Shown here one piece after another: positions 11,574-26,792 of a DNA stretch of 64,000 bases (position 1 is the first letter of the stretch; each line of letters starts with the position of its first letter). Source of the DNA: Oscarella lobularis (Eukaryota; Porifera; Homoscleromorpha; Homosclerophorida; Oscarellidae); contig NC_089184.1 of the NCBI RefSeq assembly GCF_947507565.1, positions 1,736,001 to 1,800,000 of the forward strand, given 5' to 3'. The notes under the pieces are model-generated. The model saw nothing but the letters and a program-made list of their open reading frames with translations. It was not told where the DNA came from and searched no databases. A program made the position numbers and the translations under genes.

Positions 11574-14500
11574 TTAGAGGCTGTGAGAGAAATAGAATCG
11601 ATACGCTTCTCCTACCCTGTCACTGCACGTCAAGCAAGAATTTGGAAGCAGGAGAATGCTCCAACTGATGTGATTCTACAGGTAATTTCTGGACTGGGGA
11701 GTAGGCTATTTTGTGCGTGCGATCTCTTCTTACCTGTTCCAGTTTGTGACAGCACTCTCCCGTCCTTCTGTCCCATATTCGTATTTGACAGTCCTGGCTT
11801 GAGCTCGCCACGACGCAACCCGAACAGGTCACGCTCAAAATCGTATCTTTGTGACCCGTTAGCTCTCGAACGCACGAGCCCGTGTCCGCATTCCATATTC
11901 GAATCGTTGTGTCCTCGGAACCGCTGACGACGCTCGTCGACAGTTCGCCGGCTCCCGCGGCCACGTCCAAGGCAGTCACAGCGTCCGAGTGACCGTGAAG
12001 GCAAATCGACGAAGACGGATGATCTATCCTGAAAACCTATCCAAACGCCAATCAATAAATAATAATTACAGGAACGAGCTGTCTGCATACGCACCGTTAG
12101 AGTTCTGTCTAGACTACCCGTGACGACAAGATATTCGAGCCGTTTTACCAAACTGACAGGTTGATGATGCAAAGAGCGAGAGCAGACCAACTGCGGGGTT
12201 GAATCGGTCCGTATATCGTAAACGTCCACAGAGCCGTCCATTCGACCCAAGACCAACCTTCTCGCAAGAAACGCGTAAGTGCCATCACTCTCGTCAATAT
12301 AGGGTTATCTTCACCGTTTTTTCGATTCCGCCAGTGCCAAGGCTGTTACTCCAGACGATGTATTCCGTACGGTCCACAGAAACGAGCCCGAGGGCACGCT
12401 GAAAATCTGCTCAAGCCAGCTCCAGCTACGCTCTCTGATAATTCTACAGCTCACCTCGACACTGCCGTCTTCGTATCCCGCTGCTACAAAGGACTCCGAT
12501 ATATCGAGACACCAAGGAAGGCCGGAGGCTCTACAGGCATTTCCATTCTGTTGTTTCGATTGCGACTGATGTTTTCTGTGAATAACTTGCATTTCGTCTG
12601 ATGACATCGTTTCCTCTGTCGCAGAGTCTTGCGTCCTGCGCGCAGAGCCATCAAATAAATACGGTGCCATACGCGCGCGTGCAGTACCTCTTCAAAATTG
12701 CTGTCGACCGGCCGTTTGCGTTGTTCCATAGGCGTATCTCGCCTCCGAAGCAAGCGCTCACTGTCCACGAAGTATTGCAGGCAACGCATTCAATTTCCTA
12801 TCTCCACTTCACCATAGAGGAAACTCGACAGAAAAAAAATCTAACCTGATTGTGGCCTTCAAAACGGACAGGAAGCGACTCAAAAAACAACCGATGTCTA
12901 CCCGAGATTGTTCTATCAGTAGTCGCTAGCCATCTCAGCCGATACAGAATTGCGACCACCAAGAAGAGGAGGGCAAGAGGAAGAAGAAGAAAGAGGAGAA
13001 GTAAGGAGACGTCACTTTTGCTGATCGTATTTAGAAAATGAAAGAAAATCCGACGCTCGTCTTCCAGATGCGTGGCCCCTTGTTCCTTTCTCGACGATAT
13101 AACAAAGACGGGCGGAAGAACGGTTATGAACCTGAAACAAAATAGACAAAAAAACACAATACTAAAGGATGGCACTGACCGTCCAGACAGGCTCATGTTG
13201 TAAATGGCAAAGAATCGCGGCCAATAATGTCGCGTTAGTAGATGCAAATTGTCTAAATACATTTTCTGCAGAACGTCGATCGAACCGGCCTCCTCCCTCA
13301 AAGGACCGCCGTCTAACTCGGCGCCAGCAGCTGCATCGGAGCATAAACGCATGTAAGAATATAACAGGTCGAAAAGGGTACCGGGAATGTTAGCGTCGTT
13401 GGACTCGTTCGTCGCAATCTCTGGCGAATGATTTCCCGTCGGCAGAGACGGCCAAACGAACGACGTTAGAAGAGCGTAGGCAAAGTAACAGACAGTACCG
13501 AGCTGCAAAGCGAAACGAAGATCAGCCCATTTTCCAGAGTACATATACTGTATGCATGTATACCATAAACATTTTTTGAACTGGTTTTGCTTGGGCAATA
13601 AAGTAGGCGAAGTAAAGACGTTTAGATTGACGTTGGCCGTTATCGAGCGGCGTTTGAACGCTGCTGCCGGCTGCGTTGTCCAAAAAAGCGTTCTGCTCAA
13701 AAGCGGCGAACACTCGACCACCCGTTCTTTTCTTCGAGAAGGAGGAGGCGTTCGGAACGGCATTGGGAGTCGGCGAACGCGGCGCGACGACGGCGTTCTT
13801 GTGCTCGTGGCTACCATGAGCGGAAGCGTCGGAAAGCTAGCCCACAGTTATTCGAGAGAGTACGGTAGACGACCCGCGTTTAGCTTGCCTCCAGGCGTCG
13901 TATGTCGATCGACAGAACAGACGGGAAGAAAACGGCTTGAAGAAAGAAATCACAAAGAAAAGCGATTATGGCGAGAAGACAAAATTCCTAGAGTGAATTC
14001 GGAGAATCCTACCTTGGATTCAGACCATTGGTACGATCGTCTCTTACCTGCATAACCGGCTGATAGGTGAAGTATCCCACAGTAAAAAGAGCGAGTTCGG
14101 ATAATAAGTTTTTTGTCAGTGCAAATCCTTCCTTGGACAGACCTAAACCCCGCAACGTCGCGTAAGAGTACCATCTTGCTGTAGCGCCAAGTCGCTTGCC
14201 TTCGGCCACTCGAACGTTCACGTCCAAATAAATCGATGTCGACGTCACGGCTTTGATCAAAACGAGAACGTTTTCGACTCCAATAAAAATGACGAGAAAG
14301 GGAAAGATTTCTCTGCGTGCGGCAAATACTACGTCACGGCGCGAAAACCAGTGCACGCAATTTCCACTCACCCTCCATTGAGCGTCGGAATTATTCCCAA
14401 GACGGTGCACAAGCCAAGCGACACGGAAAGAGAGCAGAGTATCGTTATGACGGCCGTCAAGCCCAAGCCCCACTTCGACTTGACCAATTCAATTTTTCCT

Positions 14501-16496
14501 GTGAAAGAAAAAAATCCAAGCTATCTAACGAAGATACCTCGCTCGTTCAAACGGTCACGCACCAACTGAGAACGATATGTAGAGAAAGACGAGGACGTAC
14601 ATTACGACGACAGATAGCATTTCAGGTAGAGTCGACCCGTCCTACAAAAGCAAACCAACGCAATTTAAATATATATATTAAAAAAAAAGTAGACAAGCGT
14701 TTTTCATCTTACGACAAAAAGAGCGTGAAGTGTTGGACTCGAAGGACGTAGAACAGTGTAATTGGTCTCCAGGCGTGTTTTCAGGGCGTCGAGAAATTGC
14801 TCGTAGGCGCTATGTACAGACCTAATAGATACATACGTCTTAACACAACGAGCGAGAGAAGCGCACCGAGACGCCGTTGCATTGAGAAATAACGTCGTGG
14901 CAAATATCTGATATCCGTCTACGACCGTCGTACCGTAACGGCCTCCCAGAAGAAGAGCTATAGACGGTGGAAAAATTACAGAAGAACTGCACGTACACCG
15001 TCTACTCCCTACGTCGAGCAAAAGACTCCAACGAACATTTCGCCCTCTTGGATATCTGCTCAATAGTCTCTTTGCGACGGGTATCGCGTTCGAATCTAAA
15101 AACGAGTCTCATCGCGTTTCGTCGAACAAAGCAACGTCCTACGCCACCTCAGCCGATCTTTCATCCATATCAAATCGGGCGACAAGTGCAGACATTCTCC
15201 TTTCGACGTCGAAGTCTCGCCGTTGCACAGCAACGATTGCTCGACGGCCTTTCCCTGCAGGCACACGTCCTTCCACCCGACTTCCCTCCGCCCGTCCCTT
15301 TAAAAACAATCATGCCAAAGAGATCATCAAGATAGAGGAAAAAGCCGACCTGGTCGCAAACGAAAGCCTCCTTAGGACGTCCGACACGTTAAACGATTCC
15401 CCAAAGTGTCCGTAGTCTTCCCCGCGCGACGACGACAATGACGAGAGACGAGTTGCGACAACAATCTGTTGCACGGCAACGAGAGGCCTCCCGCCAGACA
15501 ACTGGTACGAGTGAGATCCCCTTTCCAATTAACAAATACGAAAATCGAGACGAGGTCGACGTACCCAGGTAGGTGGCACGTCGTCGTGACCATTCGTAGG
15601 CGGCCAATACTCGATAGGCGCCACGGAAGTCATTCCCGATTGAAACAGCGTCAGCGCGGGATAGCTATAAACGCATGCAGCGACGCAGAGGCGTCGATGA
15701 GTCTCCTCCCACCCAAAAAAAAGCCAGCCCAAAACGCCTAACACGGTCCCCCCCCCCCCCCCCCCTCCCTCTCTCAAGGAGACTTGAGAAGACTCAATAG
15801 CCGTTCAGAAGTCTGAACAAGGTAACTATAAACACGTTCTCCTCCCACCCCAAAAGCCAAAATACATAGAAAAAAAGAAAAGATTTGTCGGCACCCAATG
15901 GGCCGTTTTAGAGCTCATTTCGTATTGAAACTGTATTCGCGCGGGACATCCCTCTATGAACGCGTGCAGCGAGACAAAAAGGCGTCTCAATGCCCAAAAC
16001 GCTAACACCCCCGAAAAAAAAACCATTTAGACAACTTGCCTGCACGTCAGAATCACGACGCCGCACAGGACGATGACGAGATAGGGATTACTTGCGCAGA
16101 AGAGGCCGTGCTTGTAAAAGATTCCGGCGACGAATTTTTCGAGGTGGCTGGGAGGGAAACGCTCCTGGGATAATAGGAAATGGCATTCGATTAGCACCGG
16201 CTACGAGGACACATTGACTATTCGGGGCTAATGTGCGCGAGAGATTGCGACTCCTAAACTCCTACGAGGACAAGTGACTAGACACTTGGACCTCGGAGAG
16301 AGGAACAAGACAATAGAGGAATGCTGCACTAACTCAACTCCTAAACTCGTCTCCTTTGCTTTCGATGTTCTTTCTATGATGCTAGCGTGGAATTGGGGAC
16401 GATTGGGGGTCGCTGGATCGCGATCGCGCTTCGTTTTCGTCTCGAGTCGCGTTTCTCTGCGCTGACCTCGTTCTTCTTCGGCTTGTTCATATCCAT
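11574..16496 (-). CDS. SCAP: SREBP cleavage-activating protein
   Basis: Many minus-strand exons fit SCAP in order. The N-terminal membrane segment reads [21 protein letters not shown] long lumenal loop follows. The sterol-sensing domain includes [63 protein letters not shown] and [15 protein letters not shown], each matching its SCAP counterpart. A second lumenal stretch has [19 protein letters not shown]. The C-terminal WD repeats include [31 protein letters not shown] and [20 protein letters not shown]. The likely stop is TAA at 11574. The start is uncertain: ATG 16496 followed by a GTCAGC donor gives a short N-terminus before [20 protein letters not shown] escorts SREBP from ER to Golgi when sterol is low and is held in the ER by Insig. 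Its presence implies an SREBP pathway. Confidence 0.9.
15666..16022. repeat. Duplicated intronic segments and poly-C in SCAP
   Basis: Segments at about 15666-15743, 15828-15869 and 15955-16021 share motifs such as AACGC(A/G)TGCAGCGA, GGCGTC and CCAAAACGC(C)TAACAC. They look like diverged local duplicates. An 18-C homopolymer sits at 15748-15765. All lie in introns or exon flanks of the SCAP N-terminal region. Confidence 0.5.
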
Positions 16497-16774
16497 GCGT
16501 TGGCTCGTTTGCGTCAGGTGCGACTACTTGTTGTCGAATGGATCGCTCTCTTTGCTGTTCATCGCTTTTCAAGTCCGGTCCCTGGTGCGCAGAAGTAATC
16601 GCGATGGTCACGTGCCTGCAAATGCCTTCAAACCATAAACCTGCATTGTTCGAAAATACATAGGTAAGCACGGCAGTCTCTTCTCAATAAATACTAATTT
16701 TGCAGGCTTCAACGACAAAGAAGAACGGAAGCATCTATTAGGTCTAAAAAACGCCAAATCATTTTTTTAATAAT

Positions 16775-19700
16775 TTATTTCACGTCTATGGTATGGTATG
16801 GTGTACCTTTCCCTTTAGATCGTTTATTCTTTTTAAAAGACAAAGCTTCGGCTATCCCATTAACAACATCTCCAGGCTTTGTCGAAATTTCCAAAGCCTC
16901 TTTGCTTGTCGACGCCTTCTGCTTGTCCTTACTCAATCTAAAATCAAGTCAAAAAATGAGCAAATTTCGAAACTAACCTCTCTCACTGACCTCTTCGATC
17001 CTTTCTGACTTGGAACGTCATTAGGATCAGCCTATAAAAACGTGAACACTGCAGTCGTAAAACGACTACGTAACTTTACCAGAACAGTCCTCTGCAACTT
17101 CAAAGGCTGCGAGAATCTATGGAAGACAGAGAGATCCTCACAAATAGGATATCTAAAAAAAGAACGAATGTTGTGGTGAAAATTTAGACTGTGCACGACG
17201 CGACGTACTTTAGCTGCTTTTTTTTCAGCGCTTCTGCTTTGTGCGTCTTACTATTGTAAAACTTAACGCAAATGTAAACGTCCTTCTCTTCGAATCCCAA
17301 AGGACGACCTGCTCCACGAAACTCTCACCAATGTCAGAGAACAGCATGCAGTTAGACTCGCCTATAACGTAGGAAAAGCGGTCCATGACAACGCAGGGAG
17401 CAATAACAGCCTCAAGAGGAACAACTTCAAAAAGCTTAGTTTCGAGAACCTAGGGAATTTAGCTGTGTACGTTGCTACGGTTTCGAAAATTTTTCCCATT
17501 TATACTTCGTTTGGATAAAAGCGCTGTCCTTCGACGCGACATACTTCCTTCGGACGAAAATAGTGAAAGCCATAAGCAAATCGTTCACATCTGTAGAAGA
17601 TATTTCGCAAAATCGGATTTCTTTTCTCTAGCTAGTTCATCCGTACGCGTCTGTTTGCCACAAGGCGACAATTCGAAACACGTCGAGTTCCTCCTGATGA
17701 TTCATTCTCAGTCTCCTATTGCACGATCTGAGAAAGATACGACGTATGCAAGACGTCGTCGCGAGAGTGCATCTGAAAACCGACTTACCTCTTTTTTCCG
17801 TTCTTCCACGACAGTGCATGATCACGAGAGGTGTAAGCACAGCTCCCTTCACAGAGAAAAAAGCGGAAGAAAACTAAAATTGTATAGGAGGGGGATTTTC
17901 ATACGGCACCTCTCTGTATGAGCTGGCCGTTATGCCAGAACGTCAGATAATACGTGCAGCCTGAAACGCCGTTCACCGGCTGAGGCCTGAGTGGAATGTT
18001 CTACGGAGAAGAATTTTTTTAGTGATAGAGACTCGCTCCTTTCCAAGCGCCACCCCACGCACTCTGTCCACTTCTCTATAGCTGCACTTTTCGCACAAAT
18101 ACGGCACGTCTTCGGCGTTTTCCGGAGGGTAGAAATTCATGCAGTCACAATGTTGCCAAAACTGTAGAGAAAAAACGCCGCGTTCTCGCCTTAAGACGAC
18201 GCGAGGCACCCTTACGTAGCATTTGTCGCACTGAATCATCGGTCCGTCTTCCTCCGGTCTGCCGCATATACATCGCATGATCTAAAGTTTACATCTATTA
18301 TTACGTTTGGGGAACACGTCGCCGAGCAGCCACCTCTTTTGTTTTGGCTAGAAAGAGAAGACAAACAAACGTTCCCTCGTTTCTTTTTTTAAAGGCGTTA
18401 TTTCGGCATACCAAGCGTTTTGATGGCTAAAGACGCATCGGATAGGTCGGGATTCATTTTCAATTCGTGGTCGCGCAGAATATCCCGAAAGAGCTACAGA
18501 CACATTTGCAAAAAATGAAAAGACGCGCTTTCAAAAAAATCGTACCGAGAAGTGTTCCACCGTCCTAAGAAGATTCCGACACAAAAATAAACCACTTCGG
18601 CAAATTATAGCCCTGTCGACGAACCGTTACACGATAATACGGCACCACTATTTCTATATAGCTTTACTTTTCTCTGAGCGTCATGGGCCGGTACGTAGGC
18701 AAATCAAAAGCGGACGAACATCCAACAGCCAAACTCTAAGGAATCCTTTTTCGCGGCGGGGCGACAAGAATGATCTCTTGCATTAGCGCGAACCTCGGGG
18801 GCTCTCATTTCGAGGAGTTTGTTTCGCAGTTTATCGGAGACGCCGTCGTTTCCCTTGATGTCGCCCAATTTCCACTTTCGCTTCGTTCCCCGTTTTCTGT
18901 TGAAGAAAGCGACCGCCTTCAAGTTCTCCAGCAACTTCGTCGACGCGTTGACGCCGTTTCGCGCGCCTATGACGCCGCGACAATTTTCGGAACGACAAAA
19001 GCATTTCTAACGCGGCGAGAATAAATAAAACGAAGGCCACGACTTCAAAAGAAAACAAAAACGAACCTGTAGATCGTTATCCATTGCGTCGAAATTGTAG
19101 TCGTAGCTGAGTTCCGCGTTGGCTGGGATGTCCTTCAGGGCGAAGAGACCCATGCGATAGGCACCGTTCACATACCTATAAAAAGAGATTCCTCTCATAT
19201 GTTTGTATCATTATTAATTTTAAAAAAGACTTTCCATTTCTGCATTTCGCAATTGGGATCGCAACTGTGATTGACAAACCTCGCCTTGCTGCCCTGCGCA
19301 TCCACAATTTTTAATTTTTAAAAATCGTTTCCTTGACGACGTCTTGCTACCATGTTGTGTCCATCGATTATGATTCCTCCCTCCATGCTCAAGCAATAGT
19401 GATGACGCTGGTGCTTGTACTGGGTAGCAACGCGTTCCCTACGAGGCAACTCTGCAAACCTCCAGAGCGATTTTTATCAAAAGTCTCACCTATACAGCTG
19501 TTCGCTTATCACTTCGCCGACGTACTCGATGACAAATTGGCCGGCTTTCAAGTCCGTCTTCGTGACGATTCCATATCCCCTGTCCTTAGTCTGGTCGCAA
19601 AGAGAAAATAATAATAATAATAAAAAAAAAACGCGAAACGGTGTCATTTACGAACAATTATTTTCTTCAGGTTGGGTGCCCACTGATGCTTTCGAAATCT

Positions 19701-20903
19701 CTGGTTCGAGCACCGTTCGCCGCAGGGACAATTGTCCGGGCAACATTCGGTGTAGACAACGCTAAAAGAGAAAACGATAGGGGTACGTCTCACAAGCAAT
19801 CCAATGTCTCAGTACCGATTCAAACAGTCGTCTTTGCAGCCCATTTCGTCGTCGTTTGCGGGTAATTTGCAAACGCACACGGACGCCTCGGGCGAATTTG
19901 GAATTTTGATGTCGACGTAGACGTCTGAGAAAAAAACCAGACCTATAGAGGAATTTAATTATCTGTAGTTCGATATTCCTTACTATTTCTAATAGATTTA
20001 TATTCTTTTGACTGTAGTGCGACTTTGACTGCCTTCGTCGTCAACTAAGAAACCCGTCAAGAACGAATCTTCCATATTTTATTATGGAATTAACCTTATT
20101 CTCTTTCATCATCCACCATATATCATAAGGCAAGTGGAAGTCATCCGTCTTCTCGAGCAAGAACTCTCCTATTTGTAAATACTTAGAGAAGAAAATTTAA
20201 AGAAAGAAATCCCCATAGTCTCTAACCAAAGCAGACAGGCGTTGGCCACTCGAATTTCTCATCATAATCTTTGGCAACTGCATTCCCCTCCATCGGATCT
20301 TTGTCAGATAGAGCACTAAATACACGCAAATGACTAAACGGACGAAGGGTCGCCACTGTAGACATTTCATTTCAGAAGAGGCACATCTCTTTTAATTGAA
20401 TTAGGATGCCGCCTCTCCTTCTTCTAGTGGGGTCCCCCCCCCTCTCTCTTTCTAGGGCTTCGATCTATCCCTTACCTGACATCTCTCACACCAAAAGTGT
20501 CCGAATCGGCGTACAAACCGCAAGCGAAGTACGTTTTCCGAGGCACGGCGTTCGTCTCCTCGCGCAAAGACGCGTCCTGGTCGTCTAGAGCGGACAAATT
20601 CTCCAAGAACGAATTTCCCTGGGGAAAAGGGGGGCTCCTACCAGTCGCCAGCATCTTCTTCGGTAAGACGCGATCGTCGGAGCGAGATCGCACGCGCTTT
20701 CTTTTCCTGTCCGTCCGCACCATCCCGTTTTTCTTCGTCGCGCGAGCGCGAGACACCCCTTTGTCGTCTGCCACGGCTGACGAAGACACTCTTGGGCCGT
20801 TCATCGTTGTAGGAGTCGTTGTCTCATCGCGTGGCGACGCATCTTCGGCCGCCGCGTCGTCCATCGGATTCCTTCCCCCAATCAAAAGATCGAGAACGTG
20901 CAT
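16775..20903 (-). CDS. ASH1L: ASH1-type histone H3K36 methyltransferase (AWS-SET-PHD-BAH)
   Basis: The exon from ATG 20903 encodes a low-complexity basic N-terminus and [14 protein letters not shown]. Then come [13 protein letters not shown], the AWS region ([32 protein letters not shown]) and the SET domain ([59 protein letters not shown] with SYDYNFD). NHSCDPNC and YDYNF are the cofactor and catalytic motifs. A PHD finger ([39 protein letters not shown]) and a BAH-type region ([30 protein letters not shown]) follow. This order is that of ASH1L, but the bromodomain that lies between SET and PHD in human ASH1L is not seen. The encoded protein is far shorter than the human one. ASH1 proteins methylate H3K36 and oppose Polycomb silencing. 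The stop is TAA at 16775. The start is 88 bp after the KATNAL2 stop, so an extra 5' exon is unlikely but possible. Confidence 0.88.
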
Positions 20904-20990
20904 GCGTCCGGGCAAGCACAAATAATTCAATAAGAAATTAAAATTCTCTTTGCACGTGCAAATTTCTGCTAATAAAGGGGCGTTTTCTAT

Positions 20991-23518
<2,528 letters not shown>

Positions 23519-23676
23519 GTTTTCGTGTCGCCGCTAGGGTAGATTGATATCGAGAGGCCCGTACAGTACTCGAGTGACGCCAGCAACGATTACTTTATTG
23601 ATTGTGGACACGAAAAAAACAAATTAGCATACGTAGCGCAGTGGCACCAGTGGTGACTAGTCACATTTCTCTCCTT

Positions 23677-25384
23677 CTAGTAAGCGACTTTTTCGTCTGT
23701 AAGCAGTTTTAGCGACACGAGTGTAGGACAATCTACAGACCAACTGATGTAAACAACGCTGGAAAAAAAACTAGAAGGCTATTACCTGTATCTTGTACAT
23801 CTGTTCCAGTCAATAAAACCACAATTTGTGTAGTAGGTGGAACGTTGCGCTTCAGCTTCGTAAACGGTATAGGCATCGACGTAGTAAGCAGTCTTTCCCG
23901 GGCATTGACCTATTTTACATTCGGTTTACACAAACCTCACGGAATTATTTTCCAACCTAGGCAGCAAGTCGCTTGATCAATGCTACTTCCTGAACACTGT
24001 TGACCGCCACAAGAATCATTGCAATGACGACGTCGCAAGACTGTTCCATTTCCACACGTACGAGAACAAGATTCCCAACTTCCCCACGAACTCCACTGCC
24101 CGTTTACTGCGCCGCAATTTTAATGAATTAAAAATTGTGAAAGGTGCGACTGTACCTGGACAGCATTGGCTAGAGCATTCCTGCACTTCGGTGTCGTTTC
24201 CCGAGCAATTTTTCCCGCCGTTCTGAGGTGCAGGATTGTCGCACCATCGTCTACGATAGCTCTCTCCTCCGCCGCAGGACGTAGAGCAAGCCGTCCAGTT
24301 TGTCCAGGAACTCCAGGCACCATCAACTGCCAAATAATTATGTGACAGAGTCTTCTGAGAGGAAGACAGTAGCATACCGGGGAGCATATCGGGGCAACAG
24401 GTACTATTGCAGACGATTGTTTCTAACGAATCGCCGGCACAGCAACTGCCGCCGTTCCTCGGCTTGGGATCGTTGCAGAATCTCCTGCGATTCATTGTGC
24501 CCCCACCGCAACTCTTCGTGCACTGCGTGTAGTTGGACCAGCTGCTCCAGCCACCGTCAACTGCAGACACGTACGGAACTAACGCTTCTTTCTATGATAG
24601 TCCATTGATGCACTATCACCTGAACATGGTTGCGTATTGCACGCTTCGACGACACTCGAAGATCCAATGCACGGCAGTCCGCCGTGCTTCGGATGGGGGT
24701 TGTCGCATGCGCGCGTACGAACCTGAGTTCCGCGTCCGCACGATCTCGTACACGGAAAAAGCACGTGCCATTCGCCCCAACTACCGTCCACTGTTTGATA
24801 AGTAAATTAATTAAAATAAACCTTTACTTTATTATTTCGTCACCTTTGCATAGAGAACCTCTGTCCCAAACGCGTTCTTCCGTCTTGGAACCGAGACAGT
24901 TATTCGCGCCGTATTGCGAATGGGGATGAAGACATTTCCTCGATCGATATTGCACGTATACGTCGGACCACGCCTCCCATTCACCCCAAAATCCAACGGC
25001 AGCTGGGAGACGACGCTAGCACCAAAAACAACGCAACTGCTCACAGAAAACCTGGACATGGAGGCGGCTTAGGAATGCAAGCTCTCTTTTGCGCCGTTTT
25101 TCCATAACACCGAGTCCCCGACGGCGCGCACGTTCGATTTCGACTCTGATGAGCAGTCGACCTGCAAGACGCCGAACACTTGCTCCACTCCGACCAATCT
25201 GAAAGCGTTCCAACGGTGGCCTTCGTTGGAGACAAATCTATTTAAAAATTCTCCGTCAAAACTGCTTCACGCCGCTAGATGTTCAAAATTAACCTGGACA
25301 GTCCTGGCATTCGCTCGCTGCAGGCGGTGGCAGGCAGACGCCGTAGAATGAGATAATCAGAAATACAGCCTTGGTCATCATCAT
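23677..25384 (-). CDS. Secreted protein with six TSP1 repeats and a Cys/Tyr-rich C-terminal domain
   Basis: ATG 25384 begins a signal peptide (TKAVFLIISFYGVCLPPPAA). Six exons then each encode one TSP1 repeat: LSDWSEWSKCSASCRS; FWGEWEAWSDVYVQYRS; VDGSWGEWHVLFPCTRSCGR; VDGGWSSWSNYTQCTKSCGG; VDGAWSSWTNWTACSTSCGG; VNGQWSSWGSWESCSRTCGN. The W-x-x-W C-mannosylation pattern and CSxxCG loops are visible in most; the second repeat lacks the CSxxC pair. The next exon encodes CPGKTAYYVDAYTVYEAEAQ and YYTNCGFIDWNRCTRYR, a conserved-looking region I cannot name (spacing slightly like an EMI domain). A short last exon ends at TAG 23677. No transmembrane helix is seen, so a matrix or signalling role is inferred. 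The one-repeat-per-exon layout suggests growth by exon duplication. Confidence 0.8.
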
Positions 25385-25732
25385 TCTACTGCGCGCCAGT
25401 TGATCGCCTTTTCTCGAGGGCCCCGAGATAAACTAATGTAATTACATGATTAGAAGGGGACTCGTCCCTAACAATTACCTATTGTGTTCGAACTTTTAGT
25501 GAATCGAGCGCTCTTTTGGCCTAAAAATCTGCATGCTGAGACACAGATAAGTGCAAAAGAAGGAATTCCACTAACGATGCACCTTTAGTTATTGGCTGCG
25601 CCTAATGTTGTCATTAACAGCCAAGGTTGCCGCAGCAGTGTTTTCGATCCTAAAAAAGCATGTGATCGCCTCCCACGGACAAAAATAGCACACTATATTT
25701 CGGGTTCCCGTATCCATTTCTGCCACACCACC

Positions 25733-26707
25733 ATGCAGATGACCCCAGCAGGCAAGCCGACGTACAAAGTCGTACTGCTCGGAGACGGCGGCGTAGGAAA
25801 ATCGGGTAAGTGCGTCGCGAACGACGCGCGACGTCGCATTCCAAATTCTCCGGAAGACTTCCGGGGAAGAAAAGAAACAGGCAAGCGAAAAAGCGCATCT
25901 CCTTTCTATATTCGCAGCCGTCACGCTCCAATACACGAATCACGAATTCACGGCGGAATACGATCCCACGATCGGTGCGTTCGCGGAGAGCCTCTCAGAG
26001 GTTGGCATTGACGAGCTAAATACTTGTCGGGCTTTCTCGACGTGCAGAGGATGCCTACAAGGTGGACTCGGTCGTCGACGGCGAGCAGGTTCTGCTCGAC
26101 ATTCTCGACACAGCCGGTCAGGTATGTGTAGGGAACGCGCGCGCGCGCTCGCCCCCGGCCCCCGCATATTTTCCTTCCGTATTTTCTCAGGAGGTTTTCA
26201 GCGCCGTTCGAGAACAGTACATACGCGACGGCGAGGGCTTTCTTCTCGTCTTTTCGATCACTTCGCGCGCCTCCTATCAGTCGATTGACGCAATGATGAA
26301 ACAGATCGAACGTCTCAAAGACATTGACGGTCGAATTCCGGCCATTCTACTCGGAAACAAGGTATTCGGAATATTTACCCGGAACAATGACGGAATTGTG
26401 TGCATGGTAGATATAAATAGAAATAAGTCTTGTGATCCTATATAGACAGATATTATATTTTGATGGATATACCTCTTAGTGTGATCTCGAATCTGAGCGC
26501 GAAGTGTCGACGGATGAAGGACACGAATTGGCCGGTCGATACCGTTGCCCCTATCTCGAATCGTCTGCTTTGAAAATGATCAATATCAACGAGGCTTTCG
26601 CTGAAGTCGTACGCGCCATCAAGGTGGCGAGAGCGGCGAAGGCGGCGCAAGACGAAATCCGACTCGCTCAGGAGAGGAAAAAATCTTGCTGCTGCACTGT
26701 TTTATAG
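25733..26707 (+). CDS. Ras-family small GTPase with geranylgeranyl-type CaaX box
   Basis: ATG 25733 (MQMTPAGKPTYKVVLLGDGG). The G1 loop is GDGGVGKSA, switch I is YDPTIED (canonical Ras effector loop), and switch II is DTAGQEVFSAVREQY. The protein then has LLGNKCDLE (G4), SSAL (G5), and an Ala/Lys/Gln-rich region ending CCCTVL. A CaaX box ending in Leu predicts geranylgeranylation and membrane attachment. All catalytic motifs are intact, including the Gln of DTAGQ. It belongs to the Ras/Rap/Rras branch; I cannot assign one vertebrate orthologue. The stop at 26707 is 85 bp from the convergent EXOSC8 stop, and its start is about 350 bp from the divergent TSP1 gene. Confidence 0.9.
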
Positions 26708-26792
26708 TTCCAAGTTCAGTTTTGAGTTACGATGGGGCCATCATCTTCCTTTATTATCGTTACTCATTCTTTCTGTTTAATTTTTTTGGTGT

